DNA of 64,000 nucleotides. Source: a virus. This document shows, piece after piece, positions 43,477 to 52,452 of this stretch. The notes beneath the pieces were generated by a model. That model made no database searches. It was not told where the DNA came from and saw nothing but the letters and a program-made list of their open reading frames with translations. The first letter of the stretch is position 1, and each line of letters begins with the position of its first letter. Position numbers and translations under genes: made by a program. Location of the stretch: IMG/VR virus record IMGVR_UViG_3300045919_000302, positions 85,292 through 149,291 of that record, one strand, 5' to 3'.

Positions 43477-44550
43477 TTAGATTGCCTTTCCGCCCGTGTA
43501 AATGCGAGCAGAAATCGCAGTCAGGGAGTCGGTTAGGGTAGCAAAGCCAGAGCCCTCAATCGCATCCAGCATGCTCTTCAGAGCTGCAAGACCAATGGTT
43601 CCATCTCCGATCTTGTCCGTTTGAGTCTTAATTAAGCCTTGGAGCGTGTTTGCCGCAGCAAGGCCATATGTCCCATCGTTCACCTTAGCTTGAATGTCTT
43701 GGACGCGAGTATTGGTGTCGTTAACAGTAGTCTGGGTGGAGAGAAGGGTCGATTGCAGCGCGAATCCATCGGATGTGACGTCAGTGATAACCTCGGTGGT
43801 GGATTTCCGAGCCGTAGCGGCTCCGCCGACGGCGTAAGAAAACGTAAAGATCAGCTCTTCGATGGTCGCACTTGATGTCAAGGTCAGGTCAATATGGTAC
43901 TGACCAAGTGAATTTCGAACCATCGGAGCGGATCCAGCAGAATATCCGGTCAAGTACGTGCCACGATCTGCGCCAGCAGAATTAGCCAGAGTGACTACGA
44001 TGCTATTTGAGTCCGGATCGATGAGAGAGTTACTCGAATTGTAGATCGTGACCGGAATTTGATAAACATTGGATCCAGAACCAGGACGGGTGATTTCAGC
44101 CGGAACAGGGACCGCAAATCCGGCGTTATTCTGGATCGCCTGAACGGCAGCCAAGATGTTGGCTAGCGAGCTAACTCCAGATTCCAGGTCGGTCTTGATC
44201 GCAGCCGTATCCGACTTCACTGCGGCGATATCGAGGGAATTGTCGTCCGCGTTGGCGACAGTTACCTCTTCCCTAAAAGGGGCCGACGCTGGCTTCGTTG
44301 CGCTATCGATCAAACCAGAAATGGTATTTGTCTGACCAGTCGCAACTCCCCACGCGGTGAGTGTCGCAGCAGAAATCAGTAATTCGTACAAGCCGGGCGC
44401 GTTCGTTGCGCTGACCTCAGTCAGCGTGATCGCGGATCCACCGACGGCTTTAGCGACGCCGTTCAGGTAGACTTGCGCCTTAACGTCCGTCAGTCCGGTC
44501 GTGTTGTTTTTTGCTTGGTATTCGAATCTCAAGTTTTTTTGAACTGCCAT
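43477..44550 (-). CDS. putative fibre protein with coiled-coil repeats
   Basis: A 357-residue protein made of two Ig-like beta domains (residues ~1-95 and ~150-250) and two helical segments (IAAVKSDTAAIKTDLES; TLLSTQTTVNDTNTRVQDI) that suggest a trimeric coiled coil. It ends with SARIYTGGKAI. The N-terminus LRFEYQAKNNTTGLTDVKA is repeated in style in the genes at 43039 and 44581, indicating a shared fold. GAGG precedes the ATG. Confidence 0.65.
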   Translation of the reverse strand: MAVQKNLRFEYQAKNNTTGLTDVKAQVYLNGVAKAVGGSAITLTEVSATNAPGLYELLISAATLTAWGVATGQTNTISGLIDSATKPASAPFREEVTVANADDNSLDIAAVKSDTAAIKTDLESGVSSLANILAAVQAIQNNAGFAVPVPAEITRPGSGSNVYQIPVTIYNSSNSLIDPDSNSIVVTLANSAGADRGTYLTGYSAGSAPMVRNSLGQYHIDLTLTSSATIEELIFTFSYAVGGAATARKSTTEVITDVTSDGFALQSTLLSTQTTVNDTNTRVQDIQAKVNDGTYGLAAANTLQGLIKTQTDKIGDGTIGLAALKSMLDAIEGSGFATLTDSLTAISARIYTGGKAI

Positions 44551-44580
44551 ATTATCCTCTATTTATTATCTATTTATTAT

Positions 44581-44895
44581 CTATACAGCCCTGGAACTCA
44601 ATAAATCCATGCCCGCATGAAAACTAGCACTCCCAGACGAGTAGGTCTGATCCAGATTATTCCATATTCCTGGGTCCGTGTAAAACGCTGTGCTGGCAAT
44701 ATAAGACCTCCCATCAGAAGGTGTAAATGATGCCCAGTACGTCCCGTTAACGATATGAACCATCGCTGTGGTAGAAACAAGGGACGGAGTCCCAGTCGTC
44801 ACGTCGTATATTTTAAGTGCCGGCGTTGCCCCTAAATTTCCGTCCGGGGCGGTAATTTCGAACGGGAGAGAAACCCCCGGTGTAACAACTTGCAT
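44581..44895 (-). CDS. small Ig-like virion protein
   Basis: A 104-residue beta-rich protein (VSLPFEITAPDGNLG, ALKIYDVTTGTP, NGTYWASFTPSDG). It looks like a single fibre-head domain. Two copies of TATTTATTATC (44560-44581) follow its TAG stop, probably slippage repeats with no role. Confidence 0.6.
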   Translation of the reverse strand: MQVVTPGVSLPFEITAPDGNLGATPALKIYDVTTGTPSLVSTTAMVHIVNGTYWASFTPSDGRSYIASTAFYTDPGIWNNLDQTYSSGSASFHAGMDLLSSRAV

Positions 44896-44898
44896 CCC

Positions 44899-45093
44899 TC
44901 ACCCCGTCCAGAACCAGTGGCCGATGAGCACGCCCAGGGCGAATGGGATCATCGGATGCCCATAACCCACCGACCGGATCACCTCAGAGATCGTGCTTCC
45001 AGGCTTGCCCTTCCATACGGCGAAAATGTCGTAGGCGATCAGGAGCGCCACGACGATGAGCACAAGTACCGTGGTAACAGGTAACAAGTTCAT
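44899..45093 (-). CDS. small phage membrane protein, holin-like
   Basis: A 64-residue protein with two membrane segments (residues ~3-25, VTTVLVLIVVALLIAYDIF, and ~46-63, MIPFALGVLIGHWFW). The ending 'PFALGVLIGHWFW' is common to a family of small phage membrane proteins thought to be holins. Start at ATG 45093 (ATGA overlap). Confidence 0.75.
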   Translation of the reverse strand: MNLLPVTTVLVLIVVALLIAYDIFAVWKGKPGSTISEVIRSVGYGHPMIPFALGVLIGHWFWTG

Positions 45094-45536
45094 TTCAGGT
45101 CGCCCCACTTGCCGGTGATTCTGAGAGTGTCCTGACGCCCGTCGCCCGTTTGGGCACCGAACACGACATAGAGGCCACTTGCAATCGCATCATTGCCGAC
45201 GGGGGGCTCAATCGTAGTGCCTTCGTACGCGGACAGCCAGATGCCTTTGTTTTCTGCGGGCATGTCAGGATCATCCCACGTACCTAAGATTGGGTAGGCC
45301 GGAAACATTCCACGGATGCCCACAGGGACAATCCCGTCCGTGTCTTGCACCGACAACCCGGTGATCGCGTCCGCCGGGTGAGTGCTATCAAACTTAATCA
45401 ACGCGCTCACGACTCTCCGGCCATTGTAGCCGGGCAGCGATCTGTCCAGTCCGGTGAACACGCCCGGAATTTTAATGCTGTAGGATAGAGCCCCTTGGGC
45501 GTTGGTCTGCGCACTAAACTTGATGAATTTGTCCAC
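45090..45536 (-). CDS. putative virion protein
   Basis: A 148-residue beta-rich protein starting at GTG 45536 (GGGG upstream). No motif beyond a Pro/Gly-rich loop (FPAYPILGTWDDPD). Its place between fibre genes suggests a structural role. Confidence 0.6.
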   Translation of the reverse strand: MDKFIKFSAQTNAQGALSYSIKIPGVFTGLDRSLPGYNGRRVVSALIKFDSTHPADAITGLSVQDTDGIVPVGIRGMFPAYPILGTWDDPDMPAENKGIWLSAYEGTTIEPPVGNDAIASGLYVVFGAQTGDGRQDTLRITGKWGDLK

Positions 45537-45547
45537 GTTCCATCCCC

Positions 45548-48286
45548 TTATTTATATGTAACCGTCATCACAAGCGACGAGCTTCCATTGACCACAGTCA
45601 ACCCGGTAGTGAAGTTAACTCCGCCGTAGTCCATGCAGGAGCCCACGAAACCTGCCGTGCTGGTGCCCGTGGTGAGGTCAACGATCTTATTCCCCGATCC
45701 AGCGGTATTATCGTAGAACGCTGCGCTCAACCCAGCCGCAGCCTTAGTCACGCAGATCCTATAAAGCAGTCCGGGGCCGCTTTTAATCGTTGTGGTCGCG
45801 GCAGAATTGATCAGAGCGTGCAGCGTATTATCCGCGTTGCTTGTAAGGATGAAAGACGGCGTCACCGACGCATTACTTGCAACCGTCGTCGTCCCTGAAG
45901 CGTATGTAGAGACACGGATGCGGACTTGGCTATAACCAAAAACCGGGACCACATAGAGCCCGTTTAAGGTGATGGCGCTTGTGCTTATACCGTCAGCCGT
46001 ATAGGCCGTGACCGCCTTCCAGTTCAGGTCACCGTTTTGTGCTTCGACCGTGAGTTGGTTAGTCCCGATGCTCTGCACGTTGAAAGACACGGACGCTTTG
46101 CCGTTCGTGTTAGTAGTTAATGCCGCATTGAGCGCGGCAAGCGTCCCTAAGTAGCTCAGGTCTTGTCCGTAGTTTCCAGTCACCCCAGCGTCCCAGCTTG
46201 AAGTGGAAATCTGGAGGTTAGTCGCGTCCGAGTTGGACTTCACCACTTCAGCCGTGATTGGGAGCGCGGTGCTATAGGTGTGCGGGTTGACCGACGTATT
46301 GGGGTAGCGGATTGAGTGGAACGTGATCCACCGACCATCGGGTGAGAGGATTTCAAACTTGATCGGGGCAACGCCCAGCCAACCGTAGCGGATGCGGTAG
46401 ATGTTTTTCTTCGTCTTGTCGAGCGCCTCAGCAACGCCCCCGCGCTGAAACATACTTGTGGCGGTTCCGGTCAGGGTATCGCCATTGAAAGAGGTCTGAG
46501 CGGTGAACGTATCCACGCCGTTCTGCCGCTGGGTGACGCCGAAAGTGGTTCCGACAAAGCCCACGAAAAAACCGTTGCTGGTATCGTAGATCCCGATGGT
46601 TTGAGCGCTATTGGCGTTCGTCGGAGTGGTGAACGCAGCGGTGAACAGGGCATAGAGTTCGTGGCCCGGAGTGTATGACAGGACTGAGTTACTTTGAAGC
46701 TTTGCCGATCCAGTGACGGCAGTAGACCCTGCGAGGGTGGCCGACGCGCTTGCTTGCGTGACGGTAGCGGTGCCTGTCACCGTTGAGGTTACGTCGTTAT
46801 TCACAAGCGCCTGTGAGAAGTCGGCTTGGATTTGTGTGATCCGCTCAGTCCGCACGCCAGCGCCAAAGGTTTCCACATCCACCGGGCTTTCCTCGATGGG
46901 CCTCACTACCAGGGCTTGTTCAGTGCCGCTGGGTGCCGTGGTCAGTGACGCGAGTGGGTTGGCCGACCCATCATAGAGCAACGAACGCGCAACCAAGCCA
47001 TAGTCACTCGATGCCGGTGCTGCGTTCTTCAGTACGAGAGCGCGTCCGTTCGTCCCGTCTGTCCCGCCAACCGTGACGCCATACTGGGAGGCAGTAGAGC
47101 CCGCTTTGAAATTAAATGGGCCGGGCAGCATGGTTTCTGCGGCGGTGGCGATAAGCTGAACCACGGCAGTCCCGCTGGAAATCGTGGTCGGGGTCACGCA
47201 CACGGCCTCGACTCCTACCAGGGGGGAGAAGTTGACCGTCGTGTTGGCCGCAGTGGTCGAGAAAAATTGGTTGAGCGCGGGTGTATAGGTGGACTGGTTT
47301 GAGCACGTCGTGCCGTCATAGGACACGCCCCAGGTGAGCGACCCGGCCCATGTTCCGGTGACAACCCCGATTGCGCCTTTGCGTCCACTTAATGCGAGAA
47401 GACTAGGAGTTGCACTGCTCGCGCTGAAGCTCAAGATCGATGATGCATTGGTCTGGTAAACTGGAAGATCGGTCTGATCCGACGCGATCGTCACTGGCTG
47501 TGACCCTGACATCGTGTTTTTACCGAGTGCCGGTGTTTTAGTGTCAATCGAGCTGAGTGAGCTGTTGCCTGTGGTTTGGAGTGCAGAGGTCGCAGCTCCA
47601 GTTGGCAGCGAGATCGTTCCCGAGATGTTATTCAGGTTCCAGGTCCCCGACTGAACGGATGCCACTGAGTCAGTTCCGCTTGCAAGGCTCCAAGTACGTC
47701 CGAACGTCCAGGTTCCACCCTGGTTGGCCGTCACTGTTCCGGAGACGCTCCAAGGTCCGCCCGTCTGTCCGACGTATCCACTGATCGCCTGGACGGAAGG
47801 GAAATTAGTCACGGATACGGGGCCTGATACCGCTACCGCACCGCTGACGTTCTGCGTGGATGGAAAGTTGGATACAGAGACAGATCCGCTGATTGTGGAC
47901 GCTCCAGTGATCGCAACGGTACCCGTGACCGCTACCGAGTCAGTAATGCTAGATAGTGTCCATGTCCGGCCCACCGAGTTCGTACCCGTGAGGCCGACGT
48001 ATCCGCTCACTCCCTGGATCGTTGGGAATGTGACGCTCACCGGCCCAGAAACAGCGACCGCGCCTGACACGTTTTGAGTCGCGGGGAAGTTCGACACGGA
48101 CAACGATCCGGCAACCGTGGTGGTGCCGGTGGGTGAAAGGTAGCCGGTGACGGCCCATGGAGCACCCGACTGACCCACATAGCCCTGCACGGTGACTGGT
48201 CCACTAATCGCAATCACTCTCGCAGGAACTGTGTCGGCACTGGCAAACGTGGATAGCAAGAATAAGAATAAAATCCATTTCATCAT
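45548..48286 (-). CDS. very large fibre-like protein with an N-terminal signal peptide
   Basis: A 912-residue protein. Residues 1-17 (KWILFLFLLSTFASA) are a signal peptide, odd for a virion fibre. Residues 18-230 are a beta-helical repeat region in which VSNFPATQNVSGAVAVSGPV-like units recur several times. The C-terminal 680 residues hold several beta domains rich in Thr, Ser and Ala. It could be displayed on the cell surface, or be a fibre exported for a special assembly route. ATG 48286 shares one base with the upstream stop. Confidence 0.7.
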   Translation of the reverse strand: MMKWILFLFLLSTFASADTVPARVIAISGPVTVQGYVGQSGAPWAVTGYLSPTGTTTVAGSLSVSNFPATQNVSGAVAVSGPVSVTFPTIQGVSGYVGLTGTNSVGRTWTLSSITDSVAVTGTVAITGASTISGSVSVSNFPSTQNVSGAVAVSGPVSVTNFPSVQAISGYVGQTGGPWSVSGTVTANQGGTWTFGRTWSLASGTDSVASVQSGTWNLNNISGTISLPTGAATSALQTTGNSSLSSIDTKTPALGKNTMSGSQPVTIASDQTDLPVYQTNASSILSFSASSATPSLLALSGRKGAIGVVTGTWAGSLTWGVSYDGTTCSNQSTYTPALNQFFSTTAANTTVNFSPLVGVEAVCVTPTTISSGTAVVQLIATAAETMLPGPFNFKAGSTASQYGVTVGGTDGTNGRALVLKNAAPASSDYGLVARSLLYDGSANPLASLTTAPSGTEQALVVRPIEESPVDVETFGAGVRTERITQIQADFSQALVNNDVTSTVTGTATVTQASASATLAGSTAVTGSAKLQSNSVLSYTPGHELYALFTAAFTTPTNANSAQTIGIYDTSNGFFVGFVGTTFGVTQRQNGVDTFTAQTSFNGDTLTGTATSMFQRGGVAEALDKTKKNIYRIRYGWLGVAPIKFEILSPDGRWITFHSIRYPNTSVNPHTYSTALPITAEVVKSNSDATNLQISTSSWDAGVTGNYGQDLSYLGTLAALNAALTTNTNGKASVSFNVQSIGTNQLTVEAQNGDLNWKAVTAYTADGISTSAITLNGLYVVPVFGYSQVRIRVSTYASGTTTVASNASVTPSFILTSNADNTLHALINSAATTTIKSGPGLLYRICVTKAAAGLSAAFYDNTAGSGNKIVDLTTGTSTAGFVGSCMDYGGVNFTTGLTVVNGSSSLVMTVTYK

Positions 48287-48957
48287 CAGTACCTGATCAT
48301 CTTCGTGACGACGAGAGAGGGCTGCATGTTGAAGTGGGCAGATCCGGAGGCCCCACTCAAACCACCGTTCACCGAGCCAACGGTAAGAAGATGGTCATGA
48401 CCGCCCTCTGCCAGGCCAGCGGGCATGTTGGCACTGGGTCCGGTTGGCACATCCCCGGTTGCAGTGACACGAAATCCATTATCGCCATGGCCATAACTCC
48501 CGTCAGATGTTGCGCCAGTAACCTTTCCGCTTACCGTATGAACATGTGACCCATCACTGGCCTGACTAATGCTGTGGCCGTGATCCCGCACTCCGGACTC
48601 GCCTGCGGTTAATGCATGCGTCTGTTCACCTACTGTTTTTCCACGGGTGAGAGGTGTGGTACCAGGAGAAGGTCCGAAGGTTGAGTCATTATTCGACCCG
48701 GGAGCCCCATCGCCAACGGTTGTGCGACCACGACAGTTCGGAACCTTAAAATCGGTGATCCCGGTTCCACCATAGGTGGTTCCTATCGTGTCCCAAAGCT
48801 TTTTGAACTTCGGTAAAGCGGTCGCATTGAGAGAGCCGGTGCCGGCTCCGCTTCCATCGCCCCCATCGCAAACGAGGAACGAATCAGGAATGGTTCCTCC
48901 GCCGTAATCTTTCATGGTGCCAGGAGGGCAGTCTGAACTGTAAACTTTAAACGCCAT
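48286..48957 (-). CDS. tail-collar-domain fibre protein
   Basis: A 223-residue protein with the phage tail collar domain: IPDSFLVCDGGDGSGAG at residues 23-39, DFKVPNCRGRTTVGDGAPG, and the end FNMQPSLVVTKMIRY. Between them are His-rich turns (RDHGHS, GSHVHTV, GGHDHLLTV) like the metal-binding tip of T4 short tail fibres. It is a probable receptor-binding tip. Confidence 0.88.
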   Translation of the reverse strand: MAFKVYSSDCPPGTMKDYGGGTIPDSFLVCDGGDGSGAGTGSLNATALPKFKKLWDTIGTTYGGTGITDFKVPNCRGRTTVGDGAPGSNNDSTFGPSPGTTPLTRGKTVGEQTHALTAGESGVRDHGHSISQASDGSHVHTVSGKVTGATSDGSYGHGDNGFRVTATGDVPTGPSANMPAGLAEGGHDHLLTVGSVNGGLSGASGSAHFNMQPSLVVTKMIRY

Positions 48958-48958
48958 A

Positions 48959-49990
48959 TCAAACCTCCTCGATCACTTCGAATCGATTTCCGATTCCGAA
49001 TGGAGTGAACGTCCCTTGGACCCAGACTCGAAAGAATCCACCGTTTCCAGTCCCTGTCAGATTCCCCAGAATCTTCATGCTGGATACGTCGAAACCATCT
49101 GCATTCGCGGCAATGTTCCCGGTCAGTACGGCGTTTCTGCCCTTTCCGGTAACCTTCACGTCCTGCTTTGAAACCGTCAGGTTTCCGGTCACCGCTCCAA
49201 GGAAAAGAATGGATCCACCACCAGAGGGTAGTGCGTCGTGCGCGGCCTGGAGAGAGGAGTGGGTGGCTTGCCCGGCTGTCACCTGGGTTGCGGTTCCAAC
49301 TACGAAGTCGTAACCACTCTTGATCACGTTCGCGGTCACAGTGGAGGTGAGAGATGCGACAGAGGCGTAGAGGGCGACGATGTCCTGCATGCTTTGCGCG
49401 GACATGAAGCCTGACTTTTGGATCGTCGCCAAAGGCGTAGAGCGTGGATACGAGGGGTCTGCGTATCCGAAGTTCCCACCGCTGAGTGCGGTCAGGGAGC
49501 TGACCGGAACGTCGATGTACCCCACCACGAGCAGGTGTGGGTTGAGATCCAGCTCGGCCGCATTTACGAGCTTGAGAGTCGCAGTCGTCACCTGGCTAAT
49601 CGTGTACTGTGTGTCGATCGCGACGTACACTCTCTGGCCTTCCCGCCCGGTCGCGTCCAGGTGAAATCCAGGAGCAGTAGGGGGAATTGCGACGGTAGTG
49701 GAAACTCCGTTCACATCTTGATGGATGGCGACAGAGTGGCCGCGAGCCTCGTCGAAATTTCCAGATACGAAGCCACCCGTAACTCCCGTTCCAAATCCTC
49801 CAGACACAAAGGATCCAGAGACAAGAACGTCTCGGGTGCTAAGTCCGCCTGGCCCGATCGAAAATCCGGAGTAGATCCCTTTTGGGATCGCGCCGAACAA
49901 CTTCTTGTTCAAGCCATTCGAAACGTAGGGCTCTTCCCACCGGACCTTCACATACTCAAAATTGATGTCGGCTGAGCTGAAAACGGCCAC
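48959..49990 (-). CDS. putative tail fibre/baseplate fibre protein
   Basis: A 343-residue beta-rich protein. The N-terminal ~90 residues may attach to the baseplate; residues 90-180 contain VYVAIDTQYTISQV and a domain seen in fibre shafts; the end (NLTVSKQDVKVTGKGRNAVL) looks like a beta-helix/pectate-lyase-type fold. No enzyme motif. It lies next to the collar fibre and probably forms part of the same fibre. Confidence 0.65.
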   Translation of the reverse strand: MAVFSSADINFEYVKVRWEEPYVSNGLNKKLFGAIPKGIYSGFSIGPGGLSTRDVLVSGSFVSGGFGTGVTGGFVSGNFDEARGHSVAIHQDVNGVSTTVAIPPTAPGFHLDATGREGQRVYVAIDTQYTISQVTTATLKLVNAAELDLNPHLLVVGYIDVPVSSLTALSGGNFGYADPSYPRSTPLATIQKSGFMSAQSMQDIVALYASVASLTSTVTANVIKSGYDFVVGTATQVTAGQATHSSLQAAHDALPSGGGSILFLGAVTGNLTVSKQDVKVTGKGRNAVLTGNIAANADGFDVSSMKILGNLTGTGNGGFFRVWVQGTFTPFGIGNRFEVIEEV

Positions 49991-49999
49991 GATTCACCC

Positions 50000-50509
50000 T
50001 TAGAAGTTGACGTTCACCAAAGAGTTGAGAGCCTTGGCATTGAGCTTCGTTTCCGCAGGAAACGTGCCGTAAGCGATCATGACGTCGTTGGCGTCGAACA
50101 CCCCAATCTCAAAAAAGATCGGGGGAGAGACGAACGTCGGAGAAGACAGTTTAGGCCCATCCACATTGACGGCGGTATTTGGCTCAATGAACGAGTCCCC
50201 GTTTGCATCCGGGAGGTCTAAAAAACATCGGAACTGAATGGTCCCTGGATTGATGAAGAAAATATCCGGAGACTGGAAGGTCTTGCGGTACCAAAAAACA
50301 CCACTCGTTCCAGACACCGACTGAATATCGGTGAAGGCCGCATTCGGAGGAATCGGCTGATCCTGCCCACTGACGGACTGGTGCATCGCTGTGCCGATTT
50401 TGAAGTACTTCCCGTAAGACCATTGAAACGGACCGCTCGGCCCGCCAAAGGACTTCGCCAGAGCGGCTCTGCCACCGTTAGTCAAGACTGCCTGAATCAC
50501 ATTGGCCAA
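50000..50509 (-). CDS. tail fibre N-terminal-type protein
   Basis: A 169-residue protein with the layout of phage tail-fibre N-terminal domains (DUF3751-like): VLTNGGRAALAKSF at the start, and FFEIGVFDANDVMIAYGTFP then KLNAKALNSLVNVNF at the end. It probably connects the fibre to the gpI-like baseplate protein encoded upstream. TTG 50509 has AAGGAG seven bases before it. Confidence 0.75.
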   Translation of the reverse strand: MANVIQAVLTNGGRAALAKSFGGPSGPFQWSYGKYFKIGTAMHQSVSGQDQPIPPNAAFTDIQSVSGTSGVFWYRKTFQSPDIFFINPGTIQFRCFLDLPDANGDSFIEPNTAVNVDGPKLSSPTFVSPPIFFEIGVFDANDVMIAYGTFPAETKLNAKALNSLVNVNF

Positions 50510-50613
50510 ACGAACTCTCCTTCAACTGTTTGTGCTCAGTTTAAGCGTACCTCTTGCACAGTTCAAGATCCAACTCTGTTCTGATCTCAGTACGTTTCGT
50601 ATTCTATCTCGTA

Positions 50614-52371
50614 TCACTGAGGAGCGATATCGGTGGATCCGGTGGATCCAGAAGATCCAGAAGATCCGGCAGTGGCCGTACCAAACGTGTTCTGACCGGC
50701 CGTCCCGCCGACGCCACCAGTGCCAGCGGCAACGGCGAACACAATGGAATCAGTCCTGCTGACGTACCGAAGTACAACCTTGCCGCCGCTACCTCCCGCC
50801 GCTCCGCCGCCCCCGCCGCTAGAGCTTCCGCCGATCAGACCGCTGGGCCCATTGCCCCCGCCGCCGCCCGCGCCGCCCGAGACGTCAACCAGGCCGGATC
50901 CAGAAAGATTCCCCAGAACACTGAGGTAGATCCCCTGGCCGTGGCGACCGCGACTCCCACCGCCTCCGCCGTAATAATGGGGGCCGCCGCCACCCGCGCC
51001 ACCAGTGCCTGCATAAACGTTTGCGCCAATCCCAACAACGAGACCGGTCCCCGGTCCGCCGTTTCCACCTTTGCTCGTGATCGCGGCAACGCCCGCTCCG
51101 AATGCGCCAGCTCCACCGCCGCCGTTACCAAAGGCAGAGGCCCCGCCCACCTGAGGAGAGAGACCAGTTCCGCCATTGCCGCCAACACCGCCGGCAGCCT
51201 GAGCAATCAGATAAGAAAGAGAGCGCCCATCCGGGGCGGTTGCGGTAAAAGTTCCGCCCGTATGTTCTCCGTTCTTGGCGAGAATAGACCCATCAATCAC
51301 GCAATTCCCAAGACATCCGATGATCGTCCAGGGAGAACCGCTACCGGAGTTGTCGATGATCAGAGATGCCCCAGCTGCGATGTTGATCGATGAGTAATTC
51401 TTTACCGACCCGGCAGGAAGCGTTACAGATCCGCTTGGAACATTCAGGGGACCATCCGTCCCGGTCGGCCATGCATAAGTCACCAACTGAGAAATTCCAA
51501 CACTGATTCCACCACTATCAACAGGGATAGTATCCGCAGGCGTAAGATCGAACAGTGTGGACTCGTTCGCATTAAATCCAGACTGCTCGTACTGAGTCAT
51601 CGATACCGACTCACCTACGTGAACATTCATCTCAATCAAAAATTGAGGCGGAAGCAGCTCATGATGGATTGCAGCCACGTCAAAGATTTTTGCGATCACC
51701 AGATCAAGAAGCTTGTTGTAATCGACGAAGTCGCGTCTCGGCTCGGCCACCGTGAATACCACGGTGATGTACGACGCCTTGGCGTAGGTTGGGTCCTCAG
51801 TAAGCGGAGTTCCAAGATAAGTTCCAGGGGGTACGTCCGTATGAAGAACCCTGATCGCAGAAGCGTCCGCGCTCTTAGGCTTGAGCATGAAGGTGTGCCG
51901 GGCGGGGATGAACGACAAATAAGATGGATCTATCCGCCAGTAGTTTGTAATAGCGACATCAAAACCAGAAGCCAGGCCGCGAACGCGATATCCCTGACGG
52001 CTCGACTTAATCTGAAGCCATTGACTTGCATTACCCAGCAATGACCGCTGAAGGAATTCGGGATCGTTTTTGTCGATATCCAGACCAAGCATCTCACCGA
52101 GAAGCCTGACGACATCGAGAGATGCCGACTCGTAGTCGATGATCAACGGAAGACGCTCGATCTCCATCTTTCGCTGGAGCACAGAATTGGCGTAGACGTC
52201 TAGAAACTTGAGTAACGGATCCTTGTTATTGTTCTTGATCGTCTCCCCAGATTCTAAAACCAGAGAGTCGTCAAAATACTCTTCAGGAAAAGGCTCGATG
52301 ATCAGATCGCGACCAATGTCGGCTCTGCCGAACGGACCGAGACCAAATCTGGATCTGCCAAAACCGGACAT
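50614..52371 (-). CDS. gpI-like baseplate wedge protein fused to a glycine-rich adhesin-like domain
   Basis: A 585-residue fusion. Residues ~30-260 match the tail protein I type (PLLKFLDVYANSVLQRKM, LGEMLGLDID, RQGYRVRGLASG, HTFML), which joins fibres to the baseplate. From about 385 to the end it is dominated by Gly runs (GGNGGTG, NGGGGAGAFG, GAGGGGPHYYGGGGGSRG), similar in type to the polyglycine helices of gp38 adhesins of T-even-like phages. A single gene carrying both is unusual. The 104-base gap after the stop holds no gene. Confidence 0.75.
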   Translation of the reverse strand: MSGFGRSRFGLGPFGRADIGRDLIIEPFPEEYFDDSLVLESGETIKNNNKDPLLKFLDVYANSVLQRKMEIERLPLIIDYESASLDVVRLLGEMLGLDIDKNDPEFLQRSLLGNASQWLQIKSSRQGYRVRGLASGFDVAITNYWRIDPSYLSFIPARHTFMLKPKSADASAIRVLHTDVPPGTYLGTPLTEDPTYAKASYITVVFTVAEPRRDFVDYNKLLDLVIAKIFDVAAIHHELLPPQFLIEMNVHVGESVSMTQYEQSGFNANESTLFDLTPADTIPVDSGGISVGISQLVTYAWPTGTDGPLNVPSGSVTLPAGSVKNYSSINIAAGASLIIDNSGSGSPWTIIGCLGNCVIDGSILAKNGEHTGGTFTATAPDGRSLSYLIAQAAGGVGGNGGTGLSPQVGGASAFGNGGGGAGAFGAGVAAITSKGGNGGPGTGLVVGIGANVYAGTGGAGGGGPHYYGGGGGSRGRHGQGIYLSVLGNLSGSGLVDVSGGAGGGGGNGPSGLIGGSSSGGGGGAAGGSGGKVVLRYVSRTDSIVFAVAAGTGGVGGTAGQNTFGTATAGSSGSSGSTGSTDIAPQ

Positions 52372-52452
52372 TACGTGTTCCCATCCATGAGGTGATGATC
52401 AACTAATGTCTTCATCATTATCCGCATCATATTCTAAGACCGCCCTATAGGG

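Noticed and set aside
44560-44581. Direct repeat TATTTATTATC twice
   Set aside because: Short AT-rich slippage repeat between two virion genes; no sign of function.
52443-52452. Perfect palindrome CCCTATAGGG
   Set aside because: Only ten bases, no T-run after it and no second copy seen; could be chance.
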